From contig NZ_JAJFAW010000018.1 of NCBI RefSeq assembly GCF_020711255.1, forward strand, positions 1 through 64,000: 64,000 bases of DNA, in the 5' to 3' direction. The notes beneath the pieces are model-generated. The model did no database searches and was not told where the DNA came from. It saw only the letters and a list, made by a program, of their open reading frames with translations. A program made the translations under genes and the position numbers. This stretch comes from Hymenobacter plasmatis. GTDB lineage: Bacteria; Bacteroidota; Bacteroidia; Cytophagales; Hymenobacteraceae. Within the stretch, counting starts at the first letter, position 1. Every line of letters begins with the position of its first letter. Shown piece after piece: positions 17,851 to 27,016 of the stretch.

Positions 17851-17942
17851 GTCATGCAGAGCGCAGCGAAGCATCTCGCCCGCTTCGTTGTGCCAATTGA
17901 TTACTGCGGCACGCGAGATGCTTCGACTTCGCTCAGCATGAC
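17851..17942. repeat. Palindromic intergenic element, copy 2
   Basis: Left arm 17851-17879 (GTCATGCAGAGCGCAGCGAA...) and right arm 17913-17942 are imperfect complements, with a longer loop of 33 bases. It sits in the thrB-thrC spacer, inside a likely operon, so the element would be transcribed and could fold into a strong hairpin. Confidence 0.85.
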
Positions 17943-17990
17943 CGTTTAACGTGTCGTTGTTCCTGATAAATGTTAGCTGTTAATTGTTAA

Positions 17991-19289
17991 ATGAAATACT
18001 ACAGCCTCCGCCACCAGTCGCCGCGGGTTGACTTTCGCACCGCCGCCGTAACCGGGCAGGCGCCCGATGGCGGCCTGTATTTCCCCGAATCCATCCCGAA
18101 GTTTCCGGCGGGCTTTGTGCGCGAGCTGCGCAGCCTGAGCAAAGCCACGGTGGCCCTGAACGTGATGCGGCCCTACGTGGGCAGCACCATGCCCGACAGC
18201 GACTTGCAGCGCATTTGCGCCGAAGCAGTAGACTTTGACTTCCCGCTGGTGCCCGTGGAGCCGGGCGTGACGGCGCTGGAGCTGTTTCACGGGCCCACGC
18301 TGGCTTTTAAAGATGTGGGCGCGCGGTTTATGAGCCGCTGCCTGGGCTACTTTGCCCAACGCGGCGACACGCCGCCCGTGACGGTGCTGGTGGCCACGTC
18401 CGGCGACACAGGCGGTGCGGTGGCCAGCGGCTTTCTGGGCGTGCCGGGCGTGGAGGTGGTGATACTCTACCCCTCGGGCAAGGTGAGCCCGGTGCAGGAG
18501 CAGCAGCTCACTACCCTGGGCCAAAACATCACCGCCCTCGAAGTAGACGGCACCTTCGACGATTGCCAGGCCTTGGTGAAGCAGGCGTTCCGCGACCCGG
18601 ATTTAGCCCAACGGCGCTATCTCACCTCGGCCAACTCCATCAACGTGGCCCGGTGGCTGCCGCAGCAGCTCTACTACTGCTTTGCCTGGCAGCAGTGGCC
18701 GGCTACGGCGCCCGCGCCGGTGGTGTCGGTGCCCAGCGGCAACTTCGGCAACCTGTGCGCCGGCTTGCTGGCGCAGGCCTCGGGGCTGCCGTTGGGCCAT
18801 TTTATTGCCGCCTGCAACGCCAACGACCCCGTGCCGGTGTACCTGCGCACCGGCCATTTTACGGCCCGCTCCGCCGTGGCCACGTTCTCAAACGCCATGG
18901 ACGTGGGCAACCCCAGCAACTTTGCGCGCATTCTGGAACTGTTCGACAACGACCTGGGCAAGATGCGGGCGGCCCTGAGCGCCGATACCGTGACCGATGC
19001 CGAAACCGTGGCCGCCATTCGGCAGGTCTGGGCCAAGGATGGCTACCTGCTGGACCCGCACGGCGCCGTGGCCTACACCGCCTTGCGCCGCTACCAGGAG
19101 CAGCACGCCGCGGCCGATGGGCTGATTCTGGCCACGGCCCACCCCGTTAAATTCCCCGACGTAGTGGAGCCGATTCTGGGCCACGCCATTCCGCTGCCCG
19201 CGGCGGTGCAGCACCTGCAGGGCCGGCCCAAACGAAGTATCCCGCTGGCGGTTGATTACGAACAACTCAAAGCCTATCTGATGGCGTAG
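17991..19289 (+). CDS. thrC: Threonine synthase
   Basis: PLP enzyme of 432 residues that converts O-phosphohomoserine to threonine. The PLP lysine is K107 in FHGPTLAFKDVGARF. The phosphate-binding loop is VATSGDTGGAVASGF, and SVPSGNFGNLCAGLLAQ and TAHPVKFPDVVEP are also typical. The N-terminus MKYYSLRHQSPRVDF and the DGGLYFPE motif are standard. It completes the thrABC set with thrA and thrB on the same strand. Confidence 0.97.
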   Translation: MKYYSLRHQSPRVDFRTAAVTGQAPDGGLYFPESIPKFPAGFVRELRSLSKATVALNVMRPYVGSTMPDSDLQRICAEAVDFDFPLVPVEPGVTALELFHGPTLAFKDVGARFMSRCLGYFAQRGDTPPVTVLVATSGDTGGAVASGFLGVPGVEVVILYPSGKVSPVQEQQLTTLGQNITALEVDGTFDDCQALVKQAFRDPDLAQRRYLTSANSINVARWLPQQLYYCFAWQQWPATAPAPVVSVPSGNFGNLCAGLLAQASGLPLGHFIAACNANDPVPVYLRTGHFTARSAVATFSNAMDVGNPSNFARILELFDNDLGKMRAALSADTVTDAETVAAIRQVWAKDGYLLDPHGAVAYTALRRYQEQHAAADGLILATAHPVKFPDVVEPILGHAIPLPAAVQHLQGRPKRSIPLAVDYEQLKAYLMA

Positions 19290-19326
19290 GAACGGGCCGC
19301 GGCGCGTTCCCCGTTTCTTCGACTGC

Positions 19327-20076
19327 ATGCAAACCTTGATGTCAAACCCCCTTTTTCGCCTCTTCAACTTGCTGCGCCCGGCAGCCAGTCGCGCCGGAAA
19401 GCGCAGCTCCCTTGTGCTGGCCGTGGCCCTGGCGGCCACCAGCTGCCGCCCCGACCAAATTGAGCACCTCAAGGACAGCAAGCGCATCGGCATCGAAGCC
19501 GAGAACTGGGAAGTGAAGCGCATCATGCCCAAAGACCTGCTGCACGCCACCCGGTGGGCCGGCGACTCGCTCAGCGCCACGGCCGATACGCTGCTGCGCC
19601 GAACCCTGGCCCGTGAGCTCGCTGCGGGCGGCGTGGCCCGGGCGGCCGCGTTTTGCAAGCCGGAAACCTACCCATTCGTGGATTCGCTGGCGGGCGTACT
19701 CAAGGCCACGCCCCGCCGCGTGAGCGAGCGGCCCCGCAACCCCGCGCACCGCGGCGTGCTGCCGGCCGGCGAAATGCGCACCGACACCACCCGCACCATC
19801 TCGCGCGAGTCGCAGGAAGTGTTTTTCTACCAGCGGCCCATTGTGCTCAATAATGCCCTCTGCTTGCGCTGTCACGGCGAAATCGGCAAAGACATTGCCC
19901 CCGCCGACTACGCCCTCATCCAGAAGCAGTACCCGCAGGACCAGGCCACCGGCTATCGCTTGGGCCAGCAGATGGGCGCCTGGCAAATGAGCCTGCGGCG
20001 CGACGGCGTGGCCGAGTTCTGGACCATGAAGACGCGCAAAAAGTGGAAGGAACACAAGATGCCCAAGCTGTTTTGA
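19327..20076 (+). CDS. Lipoprotein with Tll0287-like (DUF3365) haem-type domain
   Basis: Protein of 249 residues. A lipoprotein leader ends in LAATSC (Cys 40). The mature part matches the Tll0287/DUF3365 pattern: a PAS-like fold with a CxxCH motif at 179-183 (NALCLRCHGEIG), which would covalently hold haem c, and GQQMGAWQMSLRR close to the C-terminus. Family members are proposed redox or gas sensors, often fused to kinases; here the domain stands alone on the periplasmic side. It starts 37 bases after thrC. An ATG at 19339 is an alternative start. Partner unknown. Confidence 0.8.
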   Translation: MQTLMSNPLFRLFNLLRPAASRAGKRSSLVLAVALAATSCRPDQIEHLKDSKRIGIEAENWEVKRIMPKDLLHATRWAGDSLSATADTLLRRTLARELAAGGVARAAAFCKPETYPFVDSLAGVLKATPRRVSERPRNPAHRGVLPAGEMRTDTTRTISRESQEVFFYQRPIVLNNALCLRCHGEIGKDIAPADYALIQKQYPQDQATGYRLGQQMGAWQMSLRRDGVAEFWTMKTRKKWKEHKMPKLF

Positions 20077-20211
20077 GCCGGCCTCGACTTTTGCGCGGCT
20101 AACTGCGTATGGAGCCTACTTCACGCAGTTCTGGTTATTACAACGATTCGCACGGTCCGGGCCCGGCAGTATTCCTAACCGGATTGGGCGTTATGTGCCA
20201 TCTTTCCCTTC

Positions 20212-21504
20212 ATGATTCTTAGTTCCAAACCCATTATCATCGTTGGTGCTGGCATGGCTGGCCTGGCTTGTGCCACATGGCTGCACCGCGCCGGCCGGCC
20301 GGTGCTCGTGCTCGATGCGGCGGATGCGGTGGGCGGCCGCGTGCGCACCGACGTTACCGCCGAGGGCTTCCGGCTCGACCGAGGCTTTCAGGTGCTGCTA
20401 ACCAACTACCCGGAGGCCCGGCGCATGTTCGACTACCAGGCGCTGAACCTGAGAGCCTTCCGCTCGGGCGCCGTTATTCGGATGCCCGACGGCCAGGAAA
20501 CCACCTTGCAAAACCCGTTGCAGCGCCCGCTAGCGGCCTTTTCGGCGCTTAAATCCCCCGTCGGTACCCTGGCCGATAAGCTGCGCATCGTGAGCCTGGT
20601 GCGGCACGTGCTGAAATACACGCCGGAAGAGCTGCTGGCTCGCCCGGCCACCGATACGCTCACCTTCCTGCGCCGCTACGGCTGGAGCGAGCAGATGATA
20701 AATACCTTTTTCAAGCCGTTTTTCGGGGGCGTTTTCCTCGACCGGGGCCTGAGTACGGCCAGCAATTTCTTCGAGTTCGTGTTTCAGCAGTTTGTGACCG
20801 GCGAAGCGGCCATTCCGGCCCTGGGCATGCAGCAATTGCCCGAGCAGCTGGCGAGCCGCCTGCCCGCCGGGTCCGTGCGCCTGAGCACGCCCGTGGCGGC
20901 GGTGGAGGGCACGCAGGTGCGGCTCACCTCGGGGCAGGTGCTGCAGGGCGCGGCCGTGGTGCTGGCCACCGATGGGCTCACGGCCCTGCGCCTGCTGGCC
21001 GGCCGCAGCGGCAACGCAGACGACGGCTTCAGCGTGAAGGCCGCCAGCTTTCCCACGGCGGCGCGTATCACCACGTGCACCTATTTCGCGGCCGAGGGCC
21101 ATTCGCCGGGCCGGAACGATAAACTCCTGCGGCTGAACGCCAGCCCCAACGCGCTGGCGCACAACGTAAGCTTCCCGGCCGATGTAAGCGCGGCGTACGC
21201 CCCGGCGGGGAAGTCACTGGTTTCGGTGTGCACCCACGGCGAACGCAGCCTGAACGGAGCCGAGCTCACAACCCGCCTGCGCGAAGAACTGGCGGCATGG
21301 TTCGGGCCCGCGGCCCGGCAGTGGCAGCACCTGCGCACCTACCGCATTGCCGCCGCCTTGCCGGTGTACCTGGCGGGGCAGCCCGTTCGGCAGCCTCTGA
21401 AGCTGGCCGAGGGCCTGTACCGCTGCGGTGATTGGGCTGCTTATCCTTCGCTCAACGCGGCTTTGGCCACAGGCCGGGAAGTAGCCGAAATGCTGATTCA
21501 GTAG
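20212..21504 (+). CDS. FAD-dependent amine oxidase / phytoene-desaturase-like oxidoreductase
   Basis: Protein of 430 residues with an N-terminal dinucleotide-binding motif (IIVGAGMAGLACATWLHRAG) and the following GR-motif VLDAADAVGGRVRTD, typical of flavin amine oxidases and carotenoid desaturases. The C-terminal FAD motif is present as GLYRCGDWAAYPSLNAALATGREVAE. The substrate cannot be told from sequence. It converges on a family 2 glycosyltransferase four bases away. A carotenoid role would fit the pigmentation of the group but is only a guess. Confidence 0.85.
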   Translation: MILSSKPIIIVGAGMAGLACATWLHRAGRPVLVLDAADAVGGRVRTDVTAEGFRLDRGFQVLLTNYPEARRMFDYQALNLRAFRSGAVIRMPDGQETTLQNPLQRPLAAFSALKSPVGTLADKLRIVSLVRHVLKYTPEELLARPATDTLTFLRRYGWSEQMINTFFKPFFGGVFLDRGLSTASNFFEFVFQQFVTGEAAIPALGMQQLPEQLASRLPAGSVRLSTPVAAVEGTQVRLTSGQVLQGAAVVLATDGLTALRLLAGRSGNADDGFSVKAASFPTAARITTCTYFAAEGHSPGRNDKLLRLNASPNALAHNVSFPADVSAAYAPAGKSLVSVCTHGERSLNGAELTTRLREELAAWFGPAARQWQHLRTYRIAAALPVYLAGQPVRQPLKLAEGLYRCGDWAAYPSLNAALATGREVAEMLIQ

Positions 21505-21508
21505 CGCC

Positions 21509-22609
21509 TCAGGCCTCGGCCCAGGCGTAGCGCCGCTGCTTCCACTCCACGGGGCCGGGCCAGAGCACGTACGCCAGCACCAGCACCGACATTAGGCACA
21601 GGTAGGGCTCGTAGAGCAGCAGCACGCCCAGCCGCTCGCGCCGCCCCACCCGGCGCAGGGCGGAATGCAAAAACAGGGTTTGGAGGAATATTTTGCCGCC
21701 GTACAGCAGTGCCAGCGGCGCCAGCGGCAGCAGGCCCGGCCAGAACAGCACGCTATAAAAGGCCGCGTAGAGCCCAAACAACCCGCTGAAGTACCACGGC
21801 AAATCGGTAGTGCCTTTCATCCAGCGCTTGCGCTGCTGGAGCAAGGCGGCCACGGTGGGCTGGGGAGCCGAAACCCCCAGTACGGCCGGCGAGCAAAGAT
21901 TGCGAAAGCCCCAGCCCCTGGCCACGATGCGCCGAAACAGCTGCAAGTCTTCGTGGGTACTGAAGGCCATGTTCTCGTAGCCGCCCACGTCGTGGTAGGC
22001 GGTGCGGGTGAGGAGCATGTTGTTACCTAGGGCGGTGGTGGGCAGGCCGTGGTCGGCCAGCATGCTGATGAGGTTCAGCCCAAAAAGCCAGTCCAGCCCT
22101 TGCAGGCGCCCAAACAAGTTGCCCCCGGCCGTGGTGATGCCCGTGACCACGCCCACGCCGGGCGTGGCGGCGGCCAGCATGGCCGAAACCCAGTCGGGCG
22201 CCAAGGCCATGTCGGCGTCGGTAAACAGGAAATAGTCGGCCGTGGCTACGCGGCAGAGGTAGGCCAGGGCATTCGTCTTGCCCTGCACGGCCCCCACGCC
22301 GCCGGGCACCGCCAGCAGCCGAAACTGCGGCTTGCCCTCAATAAAGGCCCGCACCACCGCGGCCGTGTTGTCGGTGGAGCCGTCGTCGGCAATCAGGATT
22401 TCCAGGCGGCTGGCCGGATAGTGCTGGTCGGCCAGCGAGCGGAGGCAGCGCTCGATGGTGGCCTCCTCGTTGCGGGCCGCTACCAGAATGCTCACCCGTG
22501 GCCGGCCCACCCGCCGGGGCCCCCGCCGCCGGGCCCGCGGCCGGGGCCACACCAACGCGGCGATGCAAACACTAAAGAATAGCCCAAAGAAAACAGCCGC
22601 CAACAGCAT
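21509..22609 (-). CDS. Membrane-anchored family 2 glycosyltransferase
   Basis: Protein of 366 residues with one N-terminal membrane helix, a cytoplasmic GT-A catalytic domain (about 40-270) and C-terminal membrane helices. Motifs: SILVAARNEEATIERCLRSL, the first acidic DDGSTDNT, the DxD equivalent TDADMALAPDW, and QQRKRWMKG, which is the Q/RxxRW motif of processive synthases. It probably makes a glycolipid or polysaccharide at the inner membrane. It converges on the FAD oxidoreductase (four bases between stops). A link to glycosylated carotenoids is possible but unproven. Confidence 0.87.
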   Translation of the reverse strand: MLLAAVFFGLFFSVCIAALVWPRPRARRRGPRRVGRPRVSILVAARNEEATIERCLRSLADQHYPASRLEILIADDGSTDNTAAVVRAFIEGKPQFRLLAVPGGVGAVQGKTNALAYLCRVATADYFLFTDADMALAPDWVSAMLAAATPGVGVVTGITTAGGNLFGRLQGLDWLFGLNLISMLADHGLPTTALGNNMLLTRTAYHDVGGYENMAFSTHEDLQLFRRIVARGWGFRNLCSPAVLGVSAPQPTVAALLQQRKRWMKGTTDLPWYFSGLFGLYAAFYSVLFWPGLLPLAPLALLYGGKIFLQTLFLHSALRRVGRRERLGVLLLYEPYLCLMSVLVLAYVLWPGPVEWKQRRYAWAEA

Positions 22610-22724
22610 ACGAAACCCGAAAGGTGAACCTTCTGGATACGCAGGCAGGGCTGGCGGCTGTTGCCGGGATTAGTGCGGGTTTCTAAGCCAAAAGCTGTAG
22701 AAGTACGCAGCGGAAAATACCCAA

Positions 22725-24137
22725 TTATACTTCCGGGTTGGCGGGGGCGAGGGCGTCGTAGCCCAGGCTTTCGGCGGGCTCTTCGATGGGCAGGCGAATG
22801 TCGTCGGCATCATGCACGCGCAGGGTGAGCAGGCCCGAGATTATCATGGACACGCCGCCCAGCATGAGGGTGTAAATGGGCTGGTCGTGAAACACGTGCT
22901 TGGTGAGCGGGCCCAGAATCAGGCCGGCGGCGCCTTGCGGAATCACGATAAAGAAGTTGAACACTCCCATGTAGTAGCCCATCTTATTGGCGGGCAGGGC
23001 CCCGGCCAGCATGGCGTAGGGCACCGACAGGATGCTGGCCCAGGCAATGCCCACGCCCACCATCGACAGCAGAATGTAGTGGTAGTCGTGAATGAAGTAG
23101 ATGGAAATCAGCCCAACGCCACCCATTACCAGGGCCAGCATGTGGGTGAAGCGGCGGCTGGTGGCCCGGGCCACTACGGGCAGCAGCAAGGCCACTACCG
23201 CCGACAAGCCGTTGTAGACCGAGAAGCACACGCCCACCCAGTCGCCGCCTTTGTTATAGAGCGCCGAGGTGGTGTCGGTGGTGTGGAACACGTGGCTCGT
23301 GACGGCCTGCGTGGTGTATATCCACATCGAAAACAGCGCAAACCAGGAGAAGAACTGCACCACGGCCAGCTGGCGCATGGTTTTGGGCATGTGGAAGATG
23401 CCTTGAAACGACTCCCGGAAGCCGTTGGCAAAGCCGGCCGTGCGCTTCTTTTCGGCTTCGAATTCGGCCAGGTTTTCGGGCGGGTACTCCTTGGTGCGCA
23501 GGATGGTCCAGAGCACGGCGAGGAAGAATACCAGCCCGCCCACGTAAAACGCGTACTTCAGCGACAGCGAAATGTGGCCGGGCTCGGGCGTGTTGGATAC
23601 GCCAAACCAGTTGGCAAATATCCACGGCAGCGAGGAGCCCACGATGGCTCCCACGCCGATAAAGAAGGTTTGGGCACCAAAGCCCGTGGTGCGCTGCTGC
23701 GAGGGCAGCAGGTCGCCGACCAGGGCCCGAAAGGGCTCCATGGAAATGTTGATGCTGGAGTCCAGAATCCAGAGCATGCCGGCCGCCATCCAAAGCGCCG
23801 TCACGTTGGGCATCACTACCAGGGCCAGCGAAGCCAGCACCGCGCCGATGAAAAAGAAGGGGCGCCGCCGGCCAAAAGTTGGGTGCCAGGTGCGGTCCGA
23901 CAGGTAGCCGATGATGGGCTGCACCAGCAGGCCCGTGATGGGTGCGGCCAGCCACAGGTAGGCTATTTCGTCGGTCTTGGCCCCCATGGTTTCAAAAATC
24001 CGGCTCATGTTGCTGTTTTGCAGCGCAAAGCCGAACTGAATGCCGAGGAATCCGAAACTCATGTTCCAGATTTGCCAGAAGCTGAGGCGGGGTTTTTCGC
24101 GGGTACTAACCGAGGAAACGGCGGTGGGAGCAGCCAT
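22725..24137 (-). CDS. MFS sugar transporter, SLC45-like (maltose/maltodextrin type)
   Basis: Inner-membrane permease of 470 residues with about twelve membrane segments. The motif QPIIGYLSDRTWHPTFGRRR in the TM2-TM3 loop is typical of the SLC45/sucrose and maltose symporter group. An AGALPANKMGYYMGVFNFFI segment occurs in the second half. It follows the secreted GH13 gene at 24235-26058 on the same strand, so import of glucose or maltooligosaccharides released by the amylases is the likely role. A hairpin lies in the spacer between them. Confidence 0.87.
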   Translation of the reverse strand: MAAPTAVSSVSTREKPRLSFWQIWNMSFGFLGIQFGFALQNSNMSRIFETMGAKTDEIAYLWLAAPITGLLVQPIIGYLSDRTWHPTFGRRRPFFFIGAVLASLALVVMPNVTALWMAAGMLWILDSSINISMEPFRALVGDLLPSQQRTTGFGAQTFFIGVGAIVGSSLPWIFANWFGVSNTPEPGHISLSLKYAFYVGGLVFFLAVLWTILRTKEYPPENLAEFEAEKKRTAGFANGFRESFQGIFHMPKTMRQLAVVQFFSWFALFSMWIYTTQAVTSHVFHTTDTTSALYNKGGDWVGVCFSVYNGLSAVVALLLPVVARATSRRFTHMLALVMGGVGLISIYFIHDYHYILLSMVGVGIAWASILSVPYAMLAGALPANKMGYYMGVFNFFIVIPQGAAGLILGPLTKHVFHDQPIYTLMLGGVSMIISGLLTLRVHDADDIRLPIEEPAESLGYDALAPANPEV

Positions 24138-24155
24138 CGGAGAAGGGGAAGAAAG

Positions 24156-24200
24156 TGAAGGCCGCGCGGCCCTCCGGTGGTGGGGGCGGCGCGGCCTTCA
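24156..24200 (-). other. 12-base-pair hairpin between amylase and permease genes
   Basis: TGAAGGCCGCGC (24156-24167) and GCGCGGCCTTCA (24189-24200) are perfect complements around a 21-base loop. Inside a likely minus-strand operon it may tune expression of the permease relative to the amylase. No T run follows. Confidence 0.5.
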
Positions 24201-24234
24201 AACTTACAAAATTCCGCCGTGTACTCCGGCAACG

Positions 24235-26058
24235 TTACCGGGGCTTTATTTCAAATATATAGGCCGATAACGGAGCTAGGGTGAGGTTGAGGGTGTTACG
24301 GGCCTCGCCCGGATTCAGAACGTCGGTGTAGGTGTAGAATTTTTTGGTGTTCAGGCCCATGGCGGCCACGGCCTCGGCGGGCACGTTGATGGTAGGGCGG
24401 TAGGTTTTGTCGGCGCTGAAGTTGACCACTACCAGCAGCTGCTGCTTGTCGGTGTAGCGGAGGTAGGTGTAGAGGTGCTTCTGGTTGTATTCCTTGCCCA
24501 GGTTGTTGGCGTCCTGCAGCTCGTAGAATCGCCCTTTGCGGATGGCGTCGCTGGTGCTGGCCAGGTTGAGCAGGTGGGCGTAGAAGCTGCGCAGGTTTTT
24601 CTGCTCCGCGCTGAGCTTGGCCCCGTCAAATTTGCCCTGGTTCATCCACTTCTGGTGCTCGGGCACGCCCCAGTAGTCGAAGATGGTGGTGCGGCCGTCT
24701 TCGCCGCTGAACCCTTCGCTGCCGTGCGCGGGCTCGGCCACTTCCTGGCCGGAATAGAGCATCACCGGGCCGCTGGCCAGGGTGGCCGTCACGGTCATGG
24801 CCGGAATGGCGCGCTTGGGGTCGGTGGCAAAGTCCTTGGAGGCAATGCGCTGCTCGTCGTGGTTTTCCAGAAAGCGCAGCATGTGCGACGCGAAGCCGTT
24901 GCTTTCTTCCTTCCACACTTTGGTGATGTCCTCGGTGGTGCCTTCCTGCCGCATGAGGCGGCGCAGCCCGTCGTAGAGCCCCACTTTGTCGTAGAGAAAG
25001 TCGAATTTGCCCTGCTCCAGATAGGTTTTGTACTGCTTGGGGTTGTAGGCTTCGGCGATGAAGATGATGTTGGGGTTCACCTTTTTCACCTCCGGAATGA
25101 CGTAGGCCCAGAACTCCAGGGGCACCATCTCGGCCATGTCGCAGCGGAAGCCGTCTACTTTTTTGCCGGCCCAGAACACCAGGATGTCGCGCATCTTCTT
25201 CCAGGTGTCGGGCACAGGGCTGAAGTACGGCTTGCGGGCGTTCTGGTAGTCCACGCCGTAGTTGAGCTTGGTGGTTTCAAACCAGTCGTCGATGTGGGGC
25301 GCCTCCGAGAAAACGTCGTTGCCGGTGGCTTTGGCGGGGTTCTCGGTGTACTTGCCGTCTTCGCGCGGGCCCTTCAGGGGGCCTAGGGGGTTGTAGCCGG
25401 CGGGCACCACAAAGCTCTTGCCGGGCAGGTAGTAGAAGTTATTGTTGGGCGCGAAGGCCTTGGTCTTGTCGTCCTGGGCGCCCAGGTCCACTACGCCCTG
25501 GGGCTTGGCGTCCGACTTGTAGGACCGCGCCACGTGGTTCGGGATAAAGTCCATGAGCACCTTCAGCCCGTGGTCGTGGGTGCGCTTGATGAGGGCCTCG
25601 TACTCGGGCATGCGGTTTTTCACCACCACGGCCAGGTCGGGGGCCACGTCGTAGTAGTCCTTGATGGCGTAGGGCGAGCCGGCGCGTCCCTTCACCACGT
25701 CGGCGTCGTCGGCGGGGATGCCCTGGGCGGCGTAGTCCGTCATGGTGGCGTGCTCAATCACGCCGGTGTACCACACGTGGCTCACGCCCATCTTCTTGAT
25801 TTCGTCGAGGGCCTTGTCGGTGATGTCGTTGAACTTGCCGCAGCCGTTTTCCGCGATGGTACCGTACGGCTTGTTCAGGGCCACCTTGTTGCCAAACAAG
25901 CGCGTCATCAACTGGTAGATGACCAGCTTGTTGTCCTGGGGTACCTCCGCGGTGGTGTTGGGGTCGTTGGTGGTGGTGCGTTTAGTAGGCACGGGAGGTT
26001 TGGGCAAGGAGAAAGCAGCCAAAGTGAGAAGGCCGCCGGCCAGCAACAATTTTTTCAT
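24235..26058 (-). CDS. Secreted alpha-amylase family (GH13) glycoside hydrolase
   Basis: Protein of 607 residues with a signal peptide (MKKLLLAGGLLTLAAFSL). The GH13 barrel shows the conserved regions: DFIPNH (170-175), the nucleophile D307 in VDGFRCDMAEM, the acid/base E336 in FIAEAYNP and the third acid D401 in FLENHDEQR. A C-terminal beta domain follows (LLVVVNFSADKTYRPTINV). It would cut alpha-1,4 glucans in the periplasm or outside the cell. It is followed by an SLC45-like permease and preceded by an SDR gene, with a second GH13 beyond, forming a starch/maltodextrin cluster. Confidence 0.92.
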   Translation of the reverse strand: MKKLLLAGGLLTLAAFSLPKPPVPTKRTTTNDPNTTAEVPQDNKLVIYQLMTRLFGNKVALNKPYGTIAENGCGKFNDITDKALDEIKKMGVSHVWYTGVIEHATMTDYAAQGIPADDADVVKGRAGSPYAIKDYYDVAPDLAVVVKNRMPEYEALIKRTHDHGLKVLMDFIPNHVARSYKSDAKPQGVVDLGAQDDKTKAFAPNNNFYYLPGKSFVVPAGYNPLGPLKGPREDGKYTENPAKATGNDVFSEAPHIDDWFETTKLNYGVDYQNARKPYFSPVPDTWKKMRDILVFWAGKKVDGFRCDMAEMVPLEFWAYVIPEVKKVNPNIIFIAEAYNPKQYKTYLEQGKFDFLYDKVGLYDGLRRLMRQEGTTEDITKVWKEESNGFASHMLRFLENHDEQRIASKDFATDPKRAIPAMTVTATLASGPVMLYSGQEVAEPAHGSEGFSGEDGRTTIFDYWGVPEHQKWMNQGKFDGAKLSAEQKNLRSFYAHLLNLASTSDAIRKGRFYELQDANNLGKEYNQKHLYTYLRYTDKQQLLVVVNFSADKTYRPTINVPAEAVAAMGLNTKKFYTYTDVLNPGEARNTLNLTLAPLSAYIFEIKPR

Positions 26059-26152
26059 GGTGCGGCAAGATAGCGCAGCGCTTAATGAAGAAGGAAGAAT
26101 CAGCCCCTAATAGTGTGCAGGTAAGCCCAAAAATTCTTCCTTAAGTGAAATA

Positions 26153-26860
26153 TTACCATTCCTGCGTGAACGGGTGTAGCATCAGCTCGTCTACTACCAC
26201 GTGGGAAGGGGCCTCGAGCACGTAGCGCACGGCCTGGGCGATGTCGGAGGGGCGCAGGTGGGTTTTTTCGGCTTCGGCGCTGCCGGGCGTGGTGTCGTTG
26301 AAGTAGGTATCGACCAGCCCCGGGTAAATGGTGGTCACCTTGATGCCGTGGGGGCGCACCTCCTTGCGCAGGCTGGCCAGCAGCGCATCTTGGGCAAACT
26401 TGCTGGCCCCGTACACGGTGCCGTGCGGGAAAGTGCGTTTGGCTACATCGGACGTAATGCCAACGATGTGGCCCTTTTTGCGCTCTTTGAAGTGCGGCAC
26501 CGCGGCCTTGCACATCAGGAAGGTACCCTTCACGTTGGTGTCGAATATCCGGTCCCACTCGGCCGCGGCAAAGTCCTCAAGCTGATTGAACGACCCCACC
26601 CCGGCGTTGCAGATGAGCATGTCGAGGCGCCCGAAGTTGCGCAGGGTTTCGGCTATCACGTGCTGGGCGTCTAGCTCGTCGGATACGTCGGCCACAATGC
26701 TCAGACCCTTGGTTTTGCAAGTCAGTTCGGCCAGCTCGGCCTCGCTGCGGGACACGGCCACTACTTTGGCTCCCTGCAGGGCGAGCAGCAGCGCCACGGC
26801 CCGGCCAATGCCGCGGCTGGCCCCGGTTACGATGGCGACTTGGTCGGTGAGGTCGGTCAT
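26153..26860 (-). CDS. Short-chain dehydrogenase/reductase
   Basis: Classical SDR of 235 residues: cofactor motif TGASRGIG (12-19), NAG at 85-87, catalytic S137, Y150 and K154 (YGASK). Basic and small residues after beta-2 (SRSEAEL) fit NADP(H). Substrate is not predictable. It lies between two GH13 genes on the same strand, with 94 and 156 bases of spacer, so co-expression with the starch genes is possible but a functional link is not evident. Confidence 0.9.
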   Translation of the reverse strand: MTDLTDQVAIVTGASRGIGRAVALLLALQGAKVVAVSRSEAELAELTCKTKGLSIVADVSDELDAQHVIAETLRNFGRLDMLICNAGVGSFNQLEDFAAAEWDRIFDTNVKGTFLMCKAAVPHFKERKKGHIVGITSDVAKRTFPHGTVYGASKFAQDALLASLRKEVRPHGIKVTTIYPGLVDTYFNDTTPGSAEAEKTHLRPSDIAQAVRYVLEAPSHVVVDELMLHPFTQEW

Positions 26861-27016
26861 AAGCGCAAGATGTCGCTAAGGTGAAAAATCAAGGTCCGCA
26901 AAGCCCACATACTACGGGTGCCGGGACTGAATTGAGCTGAGTCGAAGTAGCGACAAGAAGTTACAAAATATGCTCGTCTTTGCGATACTCCGTCTTCAAC
27001 TCCGCGCAACGGCGCA

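Noticed and set aside
17841..17950. Terminator between thrB and thrC
   Set aside because: The hairpin belongs to the dispersed palindrome family and has no T run.
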